64,000 nt of DNA. It comes from Dichomitus squalens LYAD-421 SS1. Its lineage: Eukaryota; Basidiomycota; Agaricomycetes; Polyporales; Polyporaceae. Below, one piece after another: positions 23,717 through 40,830 of the stretch. The notes beneath the pieces are model-generated. The model was given only the letters and a program-made list of their open reading frames with translations, had not been told where the DNA came from and searched no databases. The stretch is from positions 203,976 to 267,975 of the forward strand of contig NW_006766884.1 in assembly GCF_000275845.1 (NCBI RefSeq), written 5' to 3'. The position numbers and the translations under genes were made by a program. Numbering within the stretch: the stretch's first letter is position 1; each line of letters begins with the position of its first letter.

Positions 23717-25570
23717 ATGACTTTGACAATGACGGAAGCATTCGACGCTCAGATGACTGACTCTGGCGATGTCGACGTCTCAATGTACTCGGGCATGGCG
23801 ACTACGGACTCTTGGCTCTCCGTAGAGGCAAGTATGGGCGATGATGATCATGCGGCGGATGCTGCTACATACCATTACGAGCAGGAAGGCATTGAGATTG
23901 AGATGGGCGACGACGACGAAGACGCGCCCATCACCGAGTACGAAATGGCCGACGAAGGCGAGGGTTACGACGGCTCTGAGATTCAGGATATCGAGGTGTA
24001 CGACATTTCGCAAATTGCCTCGCCTCTTCCTGTGGACGACAACGTCTTCTCTGCAAACCACCCCTCGCATGCGGAGGACACAGAGATAATGCATATCCCA
24101 TTACCCTCCGATGGACCCGTCGAACCTCTCCTCCCCGCAACCACACCTGTGGAGGTCACTGTTGAGACCGAGGTCATCACGGCGGTAGATCCCACCCCTC
24201 CTGGCGACAATTTCCCGACCACGGACGTAGCAGACGACGACTCACTCGTTTCGCCCCAGCAGAATGCTATCCCTGCTACCGCAGCGCAGGTCCCGGAAGC
24301 TCGAACAGTGCATGTAGATACCCCCGCTCCCGACGACTCATTCATCCCTGTGGCGGACGCTTCCAGGACATCTACTAGCCATTCCGGATTCGTGGAAGTC
24401 ACAACACACCAAGATGCGCCTGAGCAGGCCGCAGTCGAGCACGAGTATCTCCTACAACACGATCTCTCAACACAGCCGGATCTCTCTGAGCACAACGACC
24501 ACGCGGGAGATGACCCTGCTGTCACAGACGATCGGGACCGTGGCGCGGCCGTGGTTAACGAGTCACCTCATGGTGTCGCCGTTGACGGCAATGATCCGCA
24601 TGAGATCTCGGACGGTGTTTACATCGACCCTCCTCCTGCCGTGCTCTTGTCACTTCCTCCCTCCGCAGATTTCGGCGAATGCTGTCTTTTCAACTTGCCG
24701 ACTTCGAGTTCGCCGCAGAGCCCCTCAAGCAGTGCGCAGCCGGATACAGGTGATGGACCTCGGCTTCTACTGCAGGAGAGACCTACTCTTTATTACGAAC
24801 CGCTTTCCGCAGTCTTTGCGGCTCTGCGTCAAGAGCAATGTATACACAGTATGCCGGGCTTCGCCGAAGCTGAGTTGGTGCTGGATGCTTACGATCTCCA
24901 GCTCACAGTATCTGAGGTACGCTACCCATGATTGGTCCTGCTGTATGAGATCGATCAAGCGTGCTGATACAATTGTTTGACAGGATAATGTGTACACTCA
25001 TGAAGTCACGTTACATGAACTGAACGTCATCCATGACGGTTCTGATCTGAGTGGACCCCTCAGGCTTCGCCTTAAGATCTTCAGCCCTCGATTCGCAACA
25101 CGCTACAGCATGCTTCGAGACCAGATCTCACGCCTCAACTTCGTCGAGGACGGGGATGCCCACGCGGATGCTGCTCCCGTCCAGCAGGACCAACCTAGTA
25201 AGCTCGATCAGGTCTAGTTGCTCAGATAAGTGCTCACATCGCTTAACGCAGACTTAACACATGACGGGCAGCACGATGGTGAAGACGGTGAACAGCAACC
25301 GCCTGAATACAGCGTTCCTGAAGTACATACTTCTGGATATGCTGACGAAGAAGCTCACGTACCTGGAACCGGGGTGGCTACTGCTGTAAATGGTGCCGAA
25401 CAGGAGTTGACAGATGCGGATGCCCTGCAAGGGACAACTGGAGAGGCAGAGGAGGCTCTGTCGAAGACAGATGATGCGGCGACAGCCAGGGAAGGTGTGG
25501 TGGCAGGCGTTGATCCGGCGGTCCAAGCAAAACAGTTGGCAGCTGCACAGGAGAGGATCGAGGACGAGGC

Positions 25571-25617
<47 letters not shown>

Positions 25618-26532
25618 CAAGCGGAGAATATGATGACGAGGGTCCTACATTTGATGCTGACGAGGTGCATGGGCCTCCGGCTGAGGAGGGCGGTGACTAT
25701 CTCGACCAAACAACCTTCCCCGATGACGAAGATGAGGTCGGAGAAGATCTTCCAGAGGAAATCGGCGGTGAGACTAGAGATGAAGCCTATCCCTATATTG
25801 GGGCTACGGACGATCAGTCCGAGCGCCCTCAGGACGCGAACGACTTCGAGCGCGGGGTGGACCTGGGGGTGGTTGGAGAACATGAAGGTGCGCTCACTAT
25901 CGCGACTTTTGGGCAGCGTCATTAATCGCCATTCTCGCAGAACAACAATACGACGATACCGGTTTGCACACCAATCCTTATACTGATTTGCACGACGAAC
26001 CCAACAGTAACGATGGTATGTTCTTGCCCAACTCATCGTCTCTTCGACGTTGACGTCTCCCTTAGCTCTTGAGGCTGGCGTTGAGGATCCGCTTCATCCA
26101 ACATCCGAAGAATACACTGAAGAAGACGTTGTCAAGAGTGGGTTTTGTACTGCCATCCCCTTGACGTCATTGACTGAGTCGATGCTGCTAATCTAGAGAC
26201 TGAAACTGCCGGTCACAAGGAGTCGGTTGCACTACCGACAGAAGCAGAGGATGGACTCGACGATAACTGGGACGAAGCCGACACACTGTCTTCCCACGAG
26301 AACGCAGACGCCTTAGAGCACTCAGCCGTGTTATCGCGCAAGAGTTCCACCGCCACCCTTGCTAGCGGTGTATCCAAGCGTGCATACGACGAGGTCGACC
26401 TCGACGACTTCGACGATGACGAGGACGACTTCGACACTGCGGCCAGCTCGCCGAGTACGCCTTTTTTGCTCACCTATTTCGGTAGATTACTCACCTTGGC
26501 TTGCAGGTGCGAAGAGGTTGCGCACGCAGTAA
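23717..26532 (+). CDS. Large acidic protein of unknown function, basidiomycete type
   Basis: Seven exons (23717-24916, 24984-25197, 25252-25887, 25941-26015, 26066-26137, 26197-26454, 26507-26532) keep phase and give 826 aa. The protein is acidic throughout (MGDDDEDAPITEYEMADEGE), with one ordered-looking block around residues 340-470. That block contains LYYEPLSAVFAALRQEQ, then VLDAYDLQLTVSEDNVY and LSGPLRLRLKIFSPRFATRY. An Asp/Glu repeat lies near residue 570. The C-terminus is VSKRAYDEVDLDDF, a D/E run and the short basic end AKRLRTQ, which resembles a nuclear localisation signal. I recall similar unnamed proteins in other basidiomycetes but no function. The acidic character and basic tail suggest a nuclear chaperone or scaffold; that is inference. 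Confidence 0.75.
25561..25616 (+). repeat. GAGGAC tandem repeat (Glu-Asp run)
   Basis: Eight or so near-perfect copies of the hexamer GACGAG lie inside exon 3 of the acidic protein and encode alternating Glu and Asp. A multiple-of-three unit means length changes keep frame. Confidence 0.85.
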
Positions 26533-27615
26533 ATTCGTTCTCGTCGAGCGGACGCCCTGCGCCGCCTTTCTATGTGTTCACCAGGATGAGCCCTTGTCGG
26601 TTGACACAGTCTCTCATGAGGGTCTGCGCCCGCGAAGTGTCTCCTGGTTACGTTCGTCACATCTCTCCTGGTTCCGACGCTTCCCTTCCGAGCCTCAAGT
26701 CTGCAAGCCACTTCTGTATCAAGCATTGCGATGGTAACTTCTGCAACTCGAGTTCAAGTGACAGGATATGCTCCCAGGAATCTTTGCCTCGCGTCTCCAT
26801 GTTGTGTACGTGCTGACCTTCACAGATACATGACATTCTCGCTTTCCCCGGCAACTGTCTAGCGGCAACACCAGGAGAGGCGGATAGGAGGGTGGTGGTT
26901 GGTGAGGTGTTTGGTGAGACGGCCTAGGCTTCCCGTTGGTTGCTAGTTCCTTGACCAATACTTCCTATTGCTCGTTGTTGACGTTCATACTGTCCACAAG
27001 CTGTTCGGCACTGTTGCCATCGCATTCATACTCTAAGCTCAAAATCAATTGTTCATCGTATCTTCCTTACGTGCGATCTCGAACGCGAACGATCTTGCTT
27101 TTGCATCCACAACAGGACGTCGTATCTCTGCTGAAGTGCTTTAGCATAAGTGAATCACCCTTAAGGTTGTCACAGCCGTGTACGTTTCCCATAAAGGGCT
27201 CCTGTCATATATCAGTATTGTGCTGTGAAGGACTGCGGCGACAATCGTGGGCGCACGTTCTTTTGGAACGGCACGGCAAATCCACACAAGATGAATAGAC
27301 AATCGCAATCGAAACAAGTGCACCACAATCCAGCTTAGACGGACATTGTACAAGCACCTCCGGTAGCGCGGAGGGATACAGCCGCTGGGTCACGATCGGG
27401 GACCCTGCAAAACCGCACACAACACGGCAGGTATGGAAACTCCGCGTAATCTCAATCTCCGACATCTTCGTATTTTGGTACGCTGGTACGCAACTTCCAG
27501 TCCTTCTGCTCAGAGAACCCCGCTCTGCCATATGTCACCATGCTCCCAAGACAGCTTCGCACGCAGCACACGCGCCGCAATCTGGGGCCAGACGTAGTGC
27601 ACATATTTCGGTACC
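26533..27615. other. Convergent spacer without a recognised gene
   Basis: It lies between two convergent 3' ends. A minus-strand frame at 27531-27205 and a plus frame at 26936-27298 overlap here; neither has a recognisable motif. A T/C-rich stretch near 26930-27120 may be 3' UTR. Confidence 0.4.
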
Positions 27616-29731
27616 TCAGGCCTTCCCTGCAGGAGCGACCTTGAACGTTCCGTTCGCAGCGACCTTTGCACGCTCGCCGGTCGACCGCCAGCCCCGCTCT
27701 TCCTCCTCCTGCGTTTCTTCCTCGACGGACAGGGGCCGGCCGACACTGGGCCCGCGCACGTGCAAGGCCCCGATGGGATCCCCGCCATCCTCGACGGCGG
27801 CGTCGTCCACCCCGACGAGCTTCACCTCGACGTTCACCGTGGGGGGGCCGACGGGTGCGAGGTACGTGAACGCATACGCGTCCGCGGCTGATGCGGACAA
27901 GGAGGGGGAGGCCGTGGGGAACGTCTGGAGGTCGAGCGCGTGGGTCGCGAACACAGGGCCGGCAACGAGGGGGTGCGAGTGGGCATTGATCACGGGTACG
28001 GAGAGTGCGATGCGGGCGGGCGTCAGGTTCTGCGCCTCCAGCGGGCCTAGAGGGGACAGAAGAGCATGTGAGCATGACACCATGCTGCGTGCAGATAGAA
28101 CTGCTGTAGGGGTACAGAATGTACCGAAGGAAGACGTACCTCCGCTCACGATGACGGCGCGGACGGTGCCCGCGCCCTTGCCCATCACCTTGATGCGGGC
28201 GCCGTCGAAGACGAGGCGGTCCCACAGGCTTTGCTTGGTGATGTAGCCCTCGAAGATGCCCGCGAGCTTGTGGCGCCAGGCGAAGTTGTACAATGACCAG
28301 GACGACTTGGACGCCTGCTGGGTGATTGCCTCAGTAAGACTGTCGAGATGGTCAGGGCGGATGAACAGCAGTGTCGGGGACGAAATGCTGTACGCCGCTG
28401 AGGTGCGCAAGTCCTTGAGCCCAATCGCGGCAGAGCCTGAGGGATACAGTGATGTAAGCTTCTGCTAGGACGGCACTGCGTGGACAGGCAAAGAGAGATG
28501 AATATCGCACCTTCTGGCTTGATGAGTTTCGTGCTGTCGACGGTGGCGAAACCGGTGCCCTCGAAGAGCGCGGTATACGCCACAGCACGGCCGTAGGGAG
28601 TACTCAAAGGGAAAGCGGAGACGATGGTGTCTAAGGGGGACATTGCGCTCGAGGGGGGCAACAGAGCTCGAGTCGCGGCCACACCCGCAGTTAGATTCAG
28701 GTGAGTCAACTGCGCGCCCTCGAGATCGCCAGACGGTGTTGCGAAGAACGAAACAGTATAAACATCGTTGGGATCTGTTGTCATTGTCAGGAACTCGATA
28801 CGGCTGCATCTGGAAGCGGGAGACATGTGGGCGTACCAGGTACCGAGAGAGGGGACTTCGTAGCTGCGGCGCCCTCGGTCTCGATGTCATCCCACCTGAG
28901 GATCTTGACATTGTTCAACTTTGGGAGTTTAGCACTATTGATATCTCCAACAACCACGATGGTGTGATGTTCGCTCTCATGTGCGTCGAAGATGAGCTCC
29001 AAGAGATGCGGAAGGACCTCGGCGTCAGTGATGATGACTGAAGGCGGATGCCTCTCCAGAACAGGGGACAAGACCGAGGCAGACGCAACGGTGAAAGTTG
29101 GGACCGAGAGAGCAGACAAAGCGAGGTCCGCAATGATGAACTCTGTCCGGCGCGGGGTGCTCAGTGTGATGACAGCCAGTTGATGATACACTGCAACATA
29201 CCTATGCTGTCATTCAACAAAAGCAGCACATTGGACTCCTGGGGCACAAGACCGACAGCACGCGTCAGACCCGCGCCGACATTCGCAATCCGTTCTTTCA
29301 ACTGGGGATTCGCGATCTAGTAACGGCGCAGCGTTGAAATTGCAGAGACATGGGGAACACGGGTGATTAGCTCACTTTAGTGGACCACAACGTTCGGGGA
29401 GCATCAGCATCGGGCTTCACGAGATCCAGTACAACCTGCTGATCCTTGTTCGGGCGCAACGGGAACTGTTGGATGGGTCAGAAGTTGTCATGTTTTGCGG
29501 CGGCAGGGACGGGTGGAGACTCACACGGCCAAGCATGCCAGTGCCATAGTTGCGGTAAACTGCGCTTTCTGATGGGTTCCTGACTCGTGCGGCGTCACTT
29601 TGGCGGCCCAGAAGGATAGGGTGTACGAGTGCCTGAGGTTTGTAGAGGTTGTGAAGCAGGAAGAGGCCAGCAGCAACAAGCGCGAGGATGATGGTGAGGT
29701 CGTCCGTAATGAGATAGTCTGAGAGAGCCAT
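27616..29731 (-). CDS. Degenerate AMP-binding (acyl-CoA synthetase-like) protein
   Basis: Seven exons (29731-29525, 29465-29376, 29316-29202, 29142-28837, 28774-28511, 28436-28140, 28046-27616) give 569 aa. The N-terminus is one membrane anchor (TIILALVAAGLFLLHNLYKP), as in long-chain acyl-CoA synthetases. The next 200 residues follow the ANL fold: NVLLLLNDSIEFIIADLAL, VPTFTVASASVL and a conserved ILRWDD. The phosphate-binding loop, normally T-S-G-T-T-G-x-P-K-G, is replaced by FFATPSGDLEGAQLTHLN and lacks its Lys. The usual Y-x-T-G-D motif is reduced to GWRSTGERAKVAANG near the C-terminus. The protein ends 20 or so residues later, without the small C-terminal domain and its catalytic Lys. Exons and phases are intact, so it is expressed-looking rather than decayed. 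It is divergent from SPT16. Confidence 0.75.
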
Positions 29732-30314
29732 GTTCGGCGACCTTCACACGTGTGCTTCGGCACGTAAGATACGTAGCGTCTTCAATAGGAGAGCCCTACG
29801 TCTGCAAGTATTCTGAAGGGACAAAATAGAGCGGGCAGAAGTGAGTAGTATGCGCGGAGTATCAAAGAGCGAAGCGAAGAGGCTACGTAGAGGCCGATAG
29901 ACGCCGTTGGCAGAGTAATCCCTCGCTCGTGCGCACTTTGGTCGGCCTTCGTTTTGCCGGCTTCTCGCGCAGGTATCAATGCACGTCAGTAACCCGCTAT
30001 GACAGATTAATATGTGGTCTCGCGTACGCTGCGCCCGACATACTTAGTCGGCTTGCATGGCCTTGTACTCTACAATAATGCACCTCGCGCTGCTCCGAGG
30101 CCGCGGGCTTAGTCTCGCACCGGACCGTCGGCACCGAGACGCGTCGAGTCGCGACGTGACGGAAGGAGTAACATGCACGTGAGAGTACTCACAGTTAGAA
30201 CTCCGACCCACTGCATACGCGCCACACTCAGCCTGGACGCGTTCTCCCTTGCGGTCCTCTTGTCTCTCTACTACCACCATCCCTTCGCCCTAGCGGCTGG
30301 CATTGCTGTCCATT
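29732..30314. promoter_or_regulatory. Divergent promoter region upstream of SPT16
   Basis: 583 bp between divergent starts. The SPT16 side ends with a pyrimidine-rich stretch (about 30250-30290), common before fungal start codons. The minus-strand frames in the interval do not look coding. Confidence 0.45.
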
Positions 30315-34554
<4,240 letters not shown>

Positions 34555-35420
34555 ATCATCAGGGACAGTTTCGTTGGCCTGTTATCCAGTTTTTGTGTAC
34601 TATTACATTCATCTCGCAGCCTGTCTATCGGTCATTCGCACTAGTCACGCATCATTGAACCTTGTTTCTATTGCTGCTGTGCCCACAACGTTATCAAGGT
34701 GGTTCAGGTTAGGAACAATGCAACCTAGCGCCGTACTACATTGCCTGCGGGCGCTGTGCCGAACTGCGTATTCGCACGTGTTCGCCTGAGCAAGAGCCAG
34801 CCCCTAACACAGACCATCATCATCCCTGTCGAAGCCCGAGGGCTCGAGGCTCTGTCAACTTGCGTACGTGATCCTGCATAATCGGTGTTACGGTATTGAC
34901 CCTTGTGTATGCTTTCTTGTGCTTCGGCAGCACAGAAATGCCGTCCTCCGGGTGCAGAGCAGCCCGACTCATGCTTTGAAGATTTCCTTCTTCATGAGCG
35001 ATGCGATACAGGGCAAATGACATACTACACACCTCCTGAAACTTACTCCATCACTATGCCTGACGCCCTTATAAGTGCGCTTTCCAGGAAACGAGCTGAC
35101 AATTGAGTCGTGACTCGATGCAAGTTCACGTTATGATGATGCTTCGACTGCGTTGAGTTCCTATCGTTTGTGGGCAGTGCACGAACAACTCTGTTTGGTG
35201 CAGGCACAGCTGGACTAACGGGGGAGCCGAGGAGCGAGGAGGGATGCTTTGAAGATATAAGCAATCCCACAAAGACCGAACTCGTCAGCAAATTCTTCTC
35301 GACAGTCGCACTACTTCTTCCGCGAGGTTCAAATCGGATACACGAAACCTATCGTCCGGTGTGTTTTGCGTCCGCGCTCCACTTCCTATGTATGGCCTAA
35401 CAGAACTCACGCCATAGGCA
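34555..35420. other. Spacer downstream of SPT16
   Basis: It holds the SPT16 3' UTR and the upstream region of the first copy of the tandem family. Short frames only. I looked for a first exon of that family and found no convincing donor/ATG pair. Confidence 0.4.
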
Positions 35421-36303
35421 ATGTACACCAATCCTCCTACAGGTAGTTCGTACGCGGCATATACTTCCCATGGCACCCGCGGGTACGGACATCAGCAGAA
35501 CGCGGGAGATGCTGCTGGCGCCATTTGGACTCCCGAGCAGTGTTTGGCTGCGTACCAGACGAGTAACGACCAGTACTGGGTCGACCACGGCCTGACGATG
35601 AATCATTCTGGCTTACCCTCCTACCCTTCTCAGTCAAGCACACCCTCAGCTAGTCAAACCCGCAGGGCCACGTCTGGAGACCATGGTAGTCTTCCGACAG
35701 GGGGCTGGTCTCAGCCGTTCCGGATCCTCCCTCAAGAAGACTACATGGCCAGGCGTCGGTACCAACGACAGGCTCCGATCCTCTTCAGGGCGAGCCCTGC
35801 AGTAGGCTACGTCCGCCTGTCTGACTTCTACAACCCGCCCGTGCATGGTAATCCGCCACCCTTGGAAGGCGAAGACGACACAGTCTTCTCGGGGGATAAC
35901 CTCAGTCAAAAGCAGTCGATCCGCCTAGAGGTTCGTGTACTCGACATGTCTCATCACGATAATCCATCGGCTCACATGCACCAGATTCAAGGATGCAAGT
36001 CCTACGAGAGACAGATCAATGTACGCAATCCGGCTAACAATGCGCGCTCCATCACCAGGAGGAAGTTGGCCGAGAAGATCGCCAAGGAGATCTATGACTT
36101 CATGAGAGTGAGCCATGGCTCCGCAAGGAACGATCCAATTGCTGACCCTTTGCTGTTCACTGTAGCGTCACCAGCAAACTACGTTTGGTGACCCTTCCCT
36201 AGGACTAGGCCCAGGTGCAGATGGTTTCAACAAGATCGTCTTGATAGAACTGCGGCACGTCTCGCGATCGAGCTGGCAGCCCATTCTTGGTGTCCTCCCT
36301 TGA
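35421..36303 (+). CDS. Tandem family copy A, unknown function
   Basis: Exons 35421-35930, 35985-36107 and 36166-36303 give 256 aa. The N-terminal 150 residues are rich in Tyr, Ser, Gln and Gly with no known domain. After SIRLE an intron (54 nt, stop-free) is followed by the family module IQGCKSYERQINVRN, then SITRRKLAEKIAKEIYDFM. The last exon carries KIVLIELRHVSRSSWQPIL and the stop. Reading straight through the second intron would replace the whole conserved C-terminus. That conserved ending, shared with copy B (LTKLVRVSRGSWQPVL), is the main support for the splice. I recall unnamed Agaricomycete proteins with a similar RQI...KLAKxxA module but know no function. Confidence 0.65.
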
Positions 36304-38704
36304 TACGGTGAAGTGCACAAACGACACCCCCATTCTTGACTTCTGTAGAATAGATGACGACAGAGTTTACCCTACCACGCGCCGCCGTCTCGCGCGTTCC
36401 AACTAAATGCCTACTATACATATCAAGTAATTTCGAGACTTAGCTTAGATCTATTGTATAATAATAAGTAGGGTATGATGGATTGGATACATACGACTTC
36501 TCCAGCTTAGTGGTGACGACCTTGTTATTGGTAGCAACTACATTCGATATGGGAGCCATCTTCCTTATGACCGGCATCACCGACTCCGACGTGGATGACC
36601 CAATCTCGGCTGTCTTGCATGAACATCAACCAACCTCATTTAAGCCGAGAGGTTGCTTCGCGCATTGGCTCCTTGCTTGCTCGTCCGTGGAACCATCCCA
36701 TTATGGCACCTTCCGTAGACCGCGGAATTGGGACGGGAAATTTTTGTCCGCTCGTATCAGACACGAGCATCTTCTTGTGCGACCAAGCATTCATCGAAGG
36801 CCTGGGAGGAATCAGCCGCTGCCGGTGGCGAAAGTAGGGACAAGCAATGACTTTCCTTTCTAACTCTTGCGCCTTACTACCAAAGGATGCCCAGAGACCC
36901 GAGGCTCGTCACTTCCGGTGCCGTTATATGCCTTGAGTCTGATGTGTATGCTACACACGGGGGAGTACGGTGGCAAGGTGAGTGCACTTTATATACTCCG
37001 AGTGCGCAGCTGCTGCATGGTTTATGAAAGCGCGGCCGTATTCTGTTCTTCCGTCGATTCCCCGACACTACCTTTGCCCGCGGGGATAGACCCTGCTGCG
37101 AAAGGACGTGGGTACCAATCCACTCACATGCGAGGAGATCATGAACCTCGCATTGTACACTCTGATGTACCTGTTTCTCGCAATGCTTACACCATGTACA
37201 GTGCTGACCTTGTCTGGTTGTTGGGCCGATTTGCATGCGCAGTGGGGCTGGGGAGACCGGCAAGTGGCAATGGCAGCACTGGGTAGGAGTCTATGTCACT
37301 GCCGCGAGTCGTCACAAGCCTCTAGTACCACAAACATTGGTCTGTGAATGAAAATATCATGCGGGTCAGAGCACAATGCCTTGGCGAACGAGACCGCACT
37401 TATGACAACTAGCTAGAAAGTCTCTCGGACCTGAGATACTGTCCGATGCACGCCCAGTTACCCCCTCGAAGTGCTACTAAGTCGACACAGTGTCAAGGGA
37501 CTCGCCGGCGCCGTAGAGGAGTTAATCTGAGAGTCACCCGCGATCCTCCCGAGCGTATGGCGTCCAATGATGCGTGGGTTGGGATGCGAAGTAGATGATA
37601 ATCCCAGTCCCATCTACACAGCAAGACGAGCAGTGCTGTCACGCCTGGAATCATTTGGTTCAATTCCGAGCAGTAAGCACCCGAGAGCTCATACTTATAC
37701 GTTACCAGGATGCATTGGTCCGAACTGGTCGCGCAGATTGGTTGAACCATGTCCGAAAGCATACAGGGCCTTGTCTAAAGAAGCGATGCTGTCAAATGGA
37801 CGGCTTGTGTATTGCTGCAGAGGACGACTAGCCAACACAGCGTTTCCTCGGGTTAGCGCATGCAGAGGGCGGGCGTCCGGCTACGCGAGAAATTCCTCAA
37901 AGCCTCGATTGCTATGGCGATGCTCTACGCCCATGTAGCATCGTTCGCCTTGTGAAAGCGTCCCGGTAGTAGGTGCATACATATGTTGACTGGAGCAGGT
38001 GACGTGCGTGTACATATACGCAGATGATGTCGACGAAGAGGTGTGCCAGCGCTAGGCTCTGCCGAGATTCGGTGAACACGATTTACACTCCTTCCACACT
38101 CCGCTCTTCCGCAATAGGTAGGACCTCGTGCGTTCCAATGGACTGGTTTCTGAGTCTAGAAGTGTGCACGTCGGGACGAAAGCATGAGTATGTCGGACTT
38201 TTCTTCATCAATTGCCAGCTATCCGGATATCCGGATAGCGTCCTGATGTCAGGCCACTCTGATCAGTCCTCTTCTGCGAATGCTAGCCACCAGGCAAATC
38301 GTGCGCAGCGCTTTCGAAGTCCTGTATCCCTGTCTCCAACCGCTGCCAGTAGCCGGAGAGCGAGGGTCCTCTGCACGCGGTTGCTTGGCCCGCTGCCAGC
38401 GCTTTACGACTGAGGCGTTTCGCAACGCTTCTCGCGTACAAATACATCACACACTGAATCAACATGCCGGTCGACCGGAGAATGGAGTTCGCATGCACGC
38501 CCTCAAGGCCCCACGATTATTCAGGCGATTAGGGATGTCCAAGGTTCTCAATCTTCTCGACCTATTCGTGATGGATGCCGTGTTTTTCCATGCATCAATT
38601 GTTGGTATCCGGATTACAGACCCACGACACTGCATCGAACTGCATCATAAATAGGAAGGCGAGCGGTTCCTCGGCGCACCAACGCCAATCCCAACCGCAT
38701 CGTA
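36304..38704. other. 2.4-kb spacer between family copies A and B
   Basis: No intact gene recognised. Frames are short, Cys/Arg/Ser-rich and broken. I scanned for the family's RQI and GSW motifs and for reverse-transcriptase or transposase motifs and found none I trust. Decayed sequence or non-coding regulatory DNA are both possible. Confidence 0.35.
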
Positions 38705-39645
38705 ATGTCCAGCAGAAGTTCGGTCCCCCACTATTGTTACGCACCACAAGCGTTCTACATGCCTGTCCAGTTCATCCCCTACGCTCCTCAGGGGGTTCCA
38801 GTATGTGATTCAGTTCTTTCTTGTGCGTAAGAACTTACAGAAAATGTGAAGCAGGGGTATGCGTACGGCGGCGCCTATGCTCTACCTGGTCATACTCAGC
38901 CTGTCCCGTTTGCGCCATTCGGAGCCGACTTCGTCGGTTCGCCCGTCGATTTACCCGCCACTTCGAAGACTGGTGTAATGTCCTTTGTACGATATTGCCA
39001 TCCATGGAGACCTGAAAATTTCTTGGCAGGGCCGGTCACCACAGGAAGTGGTCGAAGTGGTCGAACAAATCGTTTACGGAGGACCTTCCGACGCTCCGTT
39101 CGAACCGTACACCATCGCCTTCGAGACTGCGGCAGGCGAGGGTATAAATCTCGGGGAAGTTTTGCAACGCGGTGTTAAGGGGCTCATCGGCGATGACAAG
39201 CCCGCCTTCACGCCGAAGATGGGAGTCAAAGCCAAGATATCAATCAGAATACAGGTTTAGCAAGCTTCTTACGCTGCCTTCCATTCATTCTTACATCGTA
39301 TTTATAGATCGTTGGTTCGAAGCCCTATCACCGCCAGATCATGTCCCTGCGCTCGGACAGGAAGGCCAGCTCGATCTCCAAAGGCAAGCTCGCGGTAACC
39401 ATCGCCAAGGAACTGCAGAAGGCTATGGTGCGTGCTCATGTTCGCGAATTAGTGCGCAATCAGACATGTCTCCGAGTCAGAAAGGCGGCAGCATGCAAAC
39501 TGCATCGCGAGGCCGCCTCGAGATCAACGATATATTGCTCACTAAACTCGTACGCGTCTCTCGTGGTTCCTGGCAACCGGTACTCGTGTACCGGGTGTCG
39601 GGAAAGAGTGCCAAAGATCTAACAGTGTGTATGCCTATACAGTAA
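38705..39645 (+). CDS. Tandem family copy B, unknown function
   Basis: Five exons (38705-38800, 38855-38974, 39030-39254, 39308-39427, 39481-39645) give 241 aa. The start MSSRSSVPHYCYAPQ and following YGGAYALPGHTQPVP are Tyr/Pro/Gly-rich and unlike the other copies. Exon 3 contains EVVEVVEQIVYGG, EPYTIAFETAAGEG and ends AKISIRIQ. Exon 4 (exactly 40 codons, as in copy C) is IVGSKPYHRQIMSLRS, then SISKGKLAVTIAKELQKAM. The last exon has RLEINDILLTKLVRVSRGSW. An apparent frameshift at 38975-39029 is a normal 55-nt intron. Exon 1 could differ, as the acceptor before exon 2 has an alternative 3 nt upstream. Confidence 0.65.
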
Positions 39646-40830
39646 CCCGCCCCTTGGGGCGTCCATCGCCTTTAGCTGTGATGGCTTCGTTTCGGCGAAG
39701 GATCATGACCAGACAAGTACATTTCCAAACAGGAGTGTACTTGTCACGGTTAGGCAACATGCTGAGACCTCGGCATTTGCAAACTATGGAGCCGTGCTGA
39801 GGGGTGAAATACACCATTCGAGTCCGCGTCTCAAGCACTGACGTCGAGGGCGCGAAGGAAGCCAGGGAGAGAAGGAAGGGGGAAACCCGAGAATCAAATC
39901 CCGCGGCGTATGGTTCTCTGTGTTTGTTGTATCTGTTGCTGGACTTAGAGATGTGGAGGATCTGGTACCGTGTTCAGTGTCGAACGGCTAGGAATGTATC
40001 GCATGAGGTGCTCCTCTACAAACGCGCATATCATGATGACAAGAAAATCGTCCCATTACGTTCATGCTGAACCCGGGGTTGGAACAGCTACATCTCGGAA
40101 TTCCCTCTTTGACAAGAACCATTGAGTAGCTGCTTCATTACTGGCAGTAGCTGTTGCGGAACCCCGATGCCGATGCAGGCCAGCTCCCAAATGGCGGTCT
40201 GCTAGGTAAATTCGAGCCTCTAGTTTGAGTACACCGATAACATCGGTTGGAAGTCTCCAGTGACCAGGCTCTTGTCAACATCAGGGGAGTCGTCATATAA
40301 TATTCTCATTCCTTACTGGTTGAACCCTTTGTATGAGCGGTACGATGAACGGGCCGGTGACACGTCAATGGCTCACCGAATAATCGACTGCTTGGGCTGG
40401 GGCCAGCATCCGGATTGTTTGACACCCTCTGTAGGCGTTAGTAGCCCTACGCCGCAGCCTCTGGCGCATTGAGCGAGTTTTATGGCGGAATGCGATATCC
40501 GCAATCACCAAGCCGACTGGAGGCTTTGCCGCATGTAGCTCCTCCCCAAAAGGTCGATACTCTGACTGAGCAATGCTATAGTGTCATAACATGGTGTATG
40601 GCGTCCGCGACAACGTTCGCATGTTGCATGAAGGATTCCCCGCTACACTGAGATCATTTGTTAGCCCAGAGATATTGTAGACTGTCGGGAGGCCATAACG
40701 ATGGATCCGGATACCTGCCTAAGGTACCTAGCTCTACCGCGACTTAGGAGTAGGCATAATCATGCCTGCTGCGCACGACTGTTGTTGTCTCATGCTACTG
40801 TCAGTGAGTACTGAAGCATTGATATCCACC
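39646..40830. other. Spacer between copy B and a possible relic copy
   Basis: No gene recognised; only short chance-like frames on either strand. Confidence 0.35.

Noticed and set aside
36304..38704. Retrotransposon remnant in the long spacers
   Set aside because: I found no reverse transcriptase, integrase or transposase motif and no long direct repeats by eye.
38975..39029. Apparent frameshift in tandem copy B
   Set aside because: A 55-nt interval with gtaatg donor and cag acceptor joins the two frames in phase, so it is an intron.
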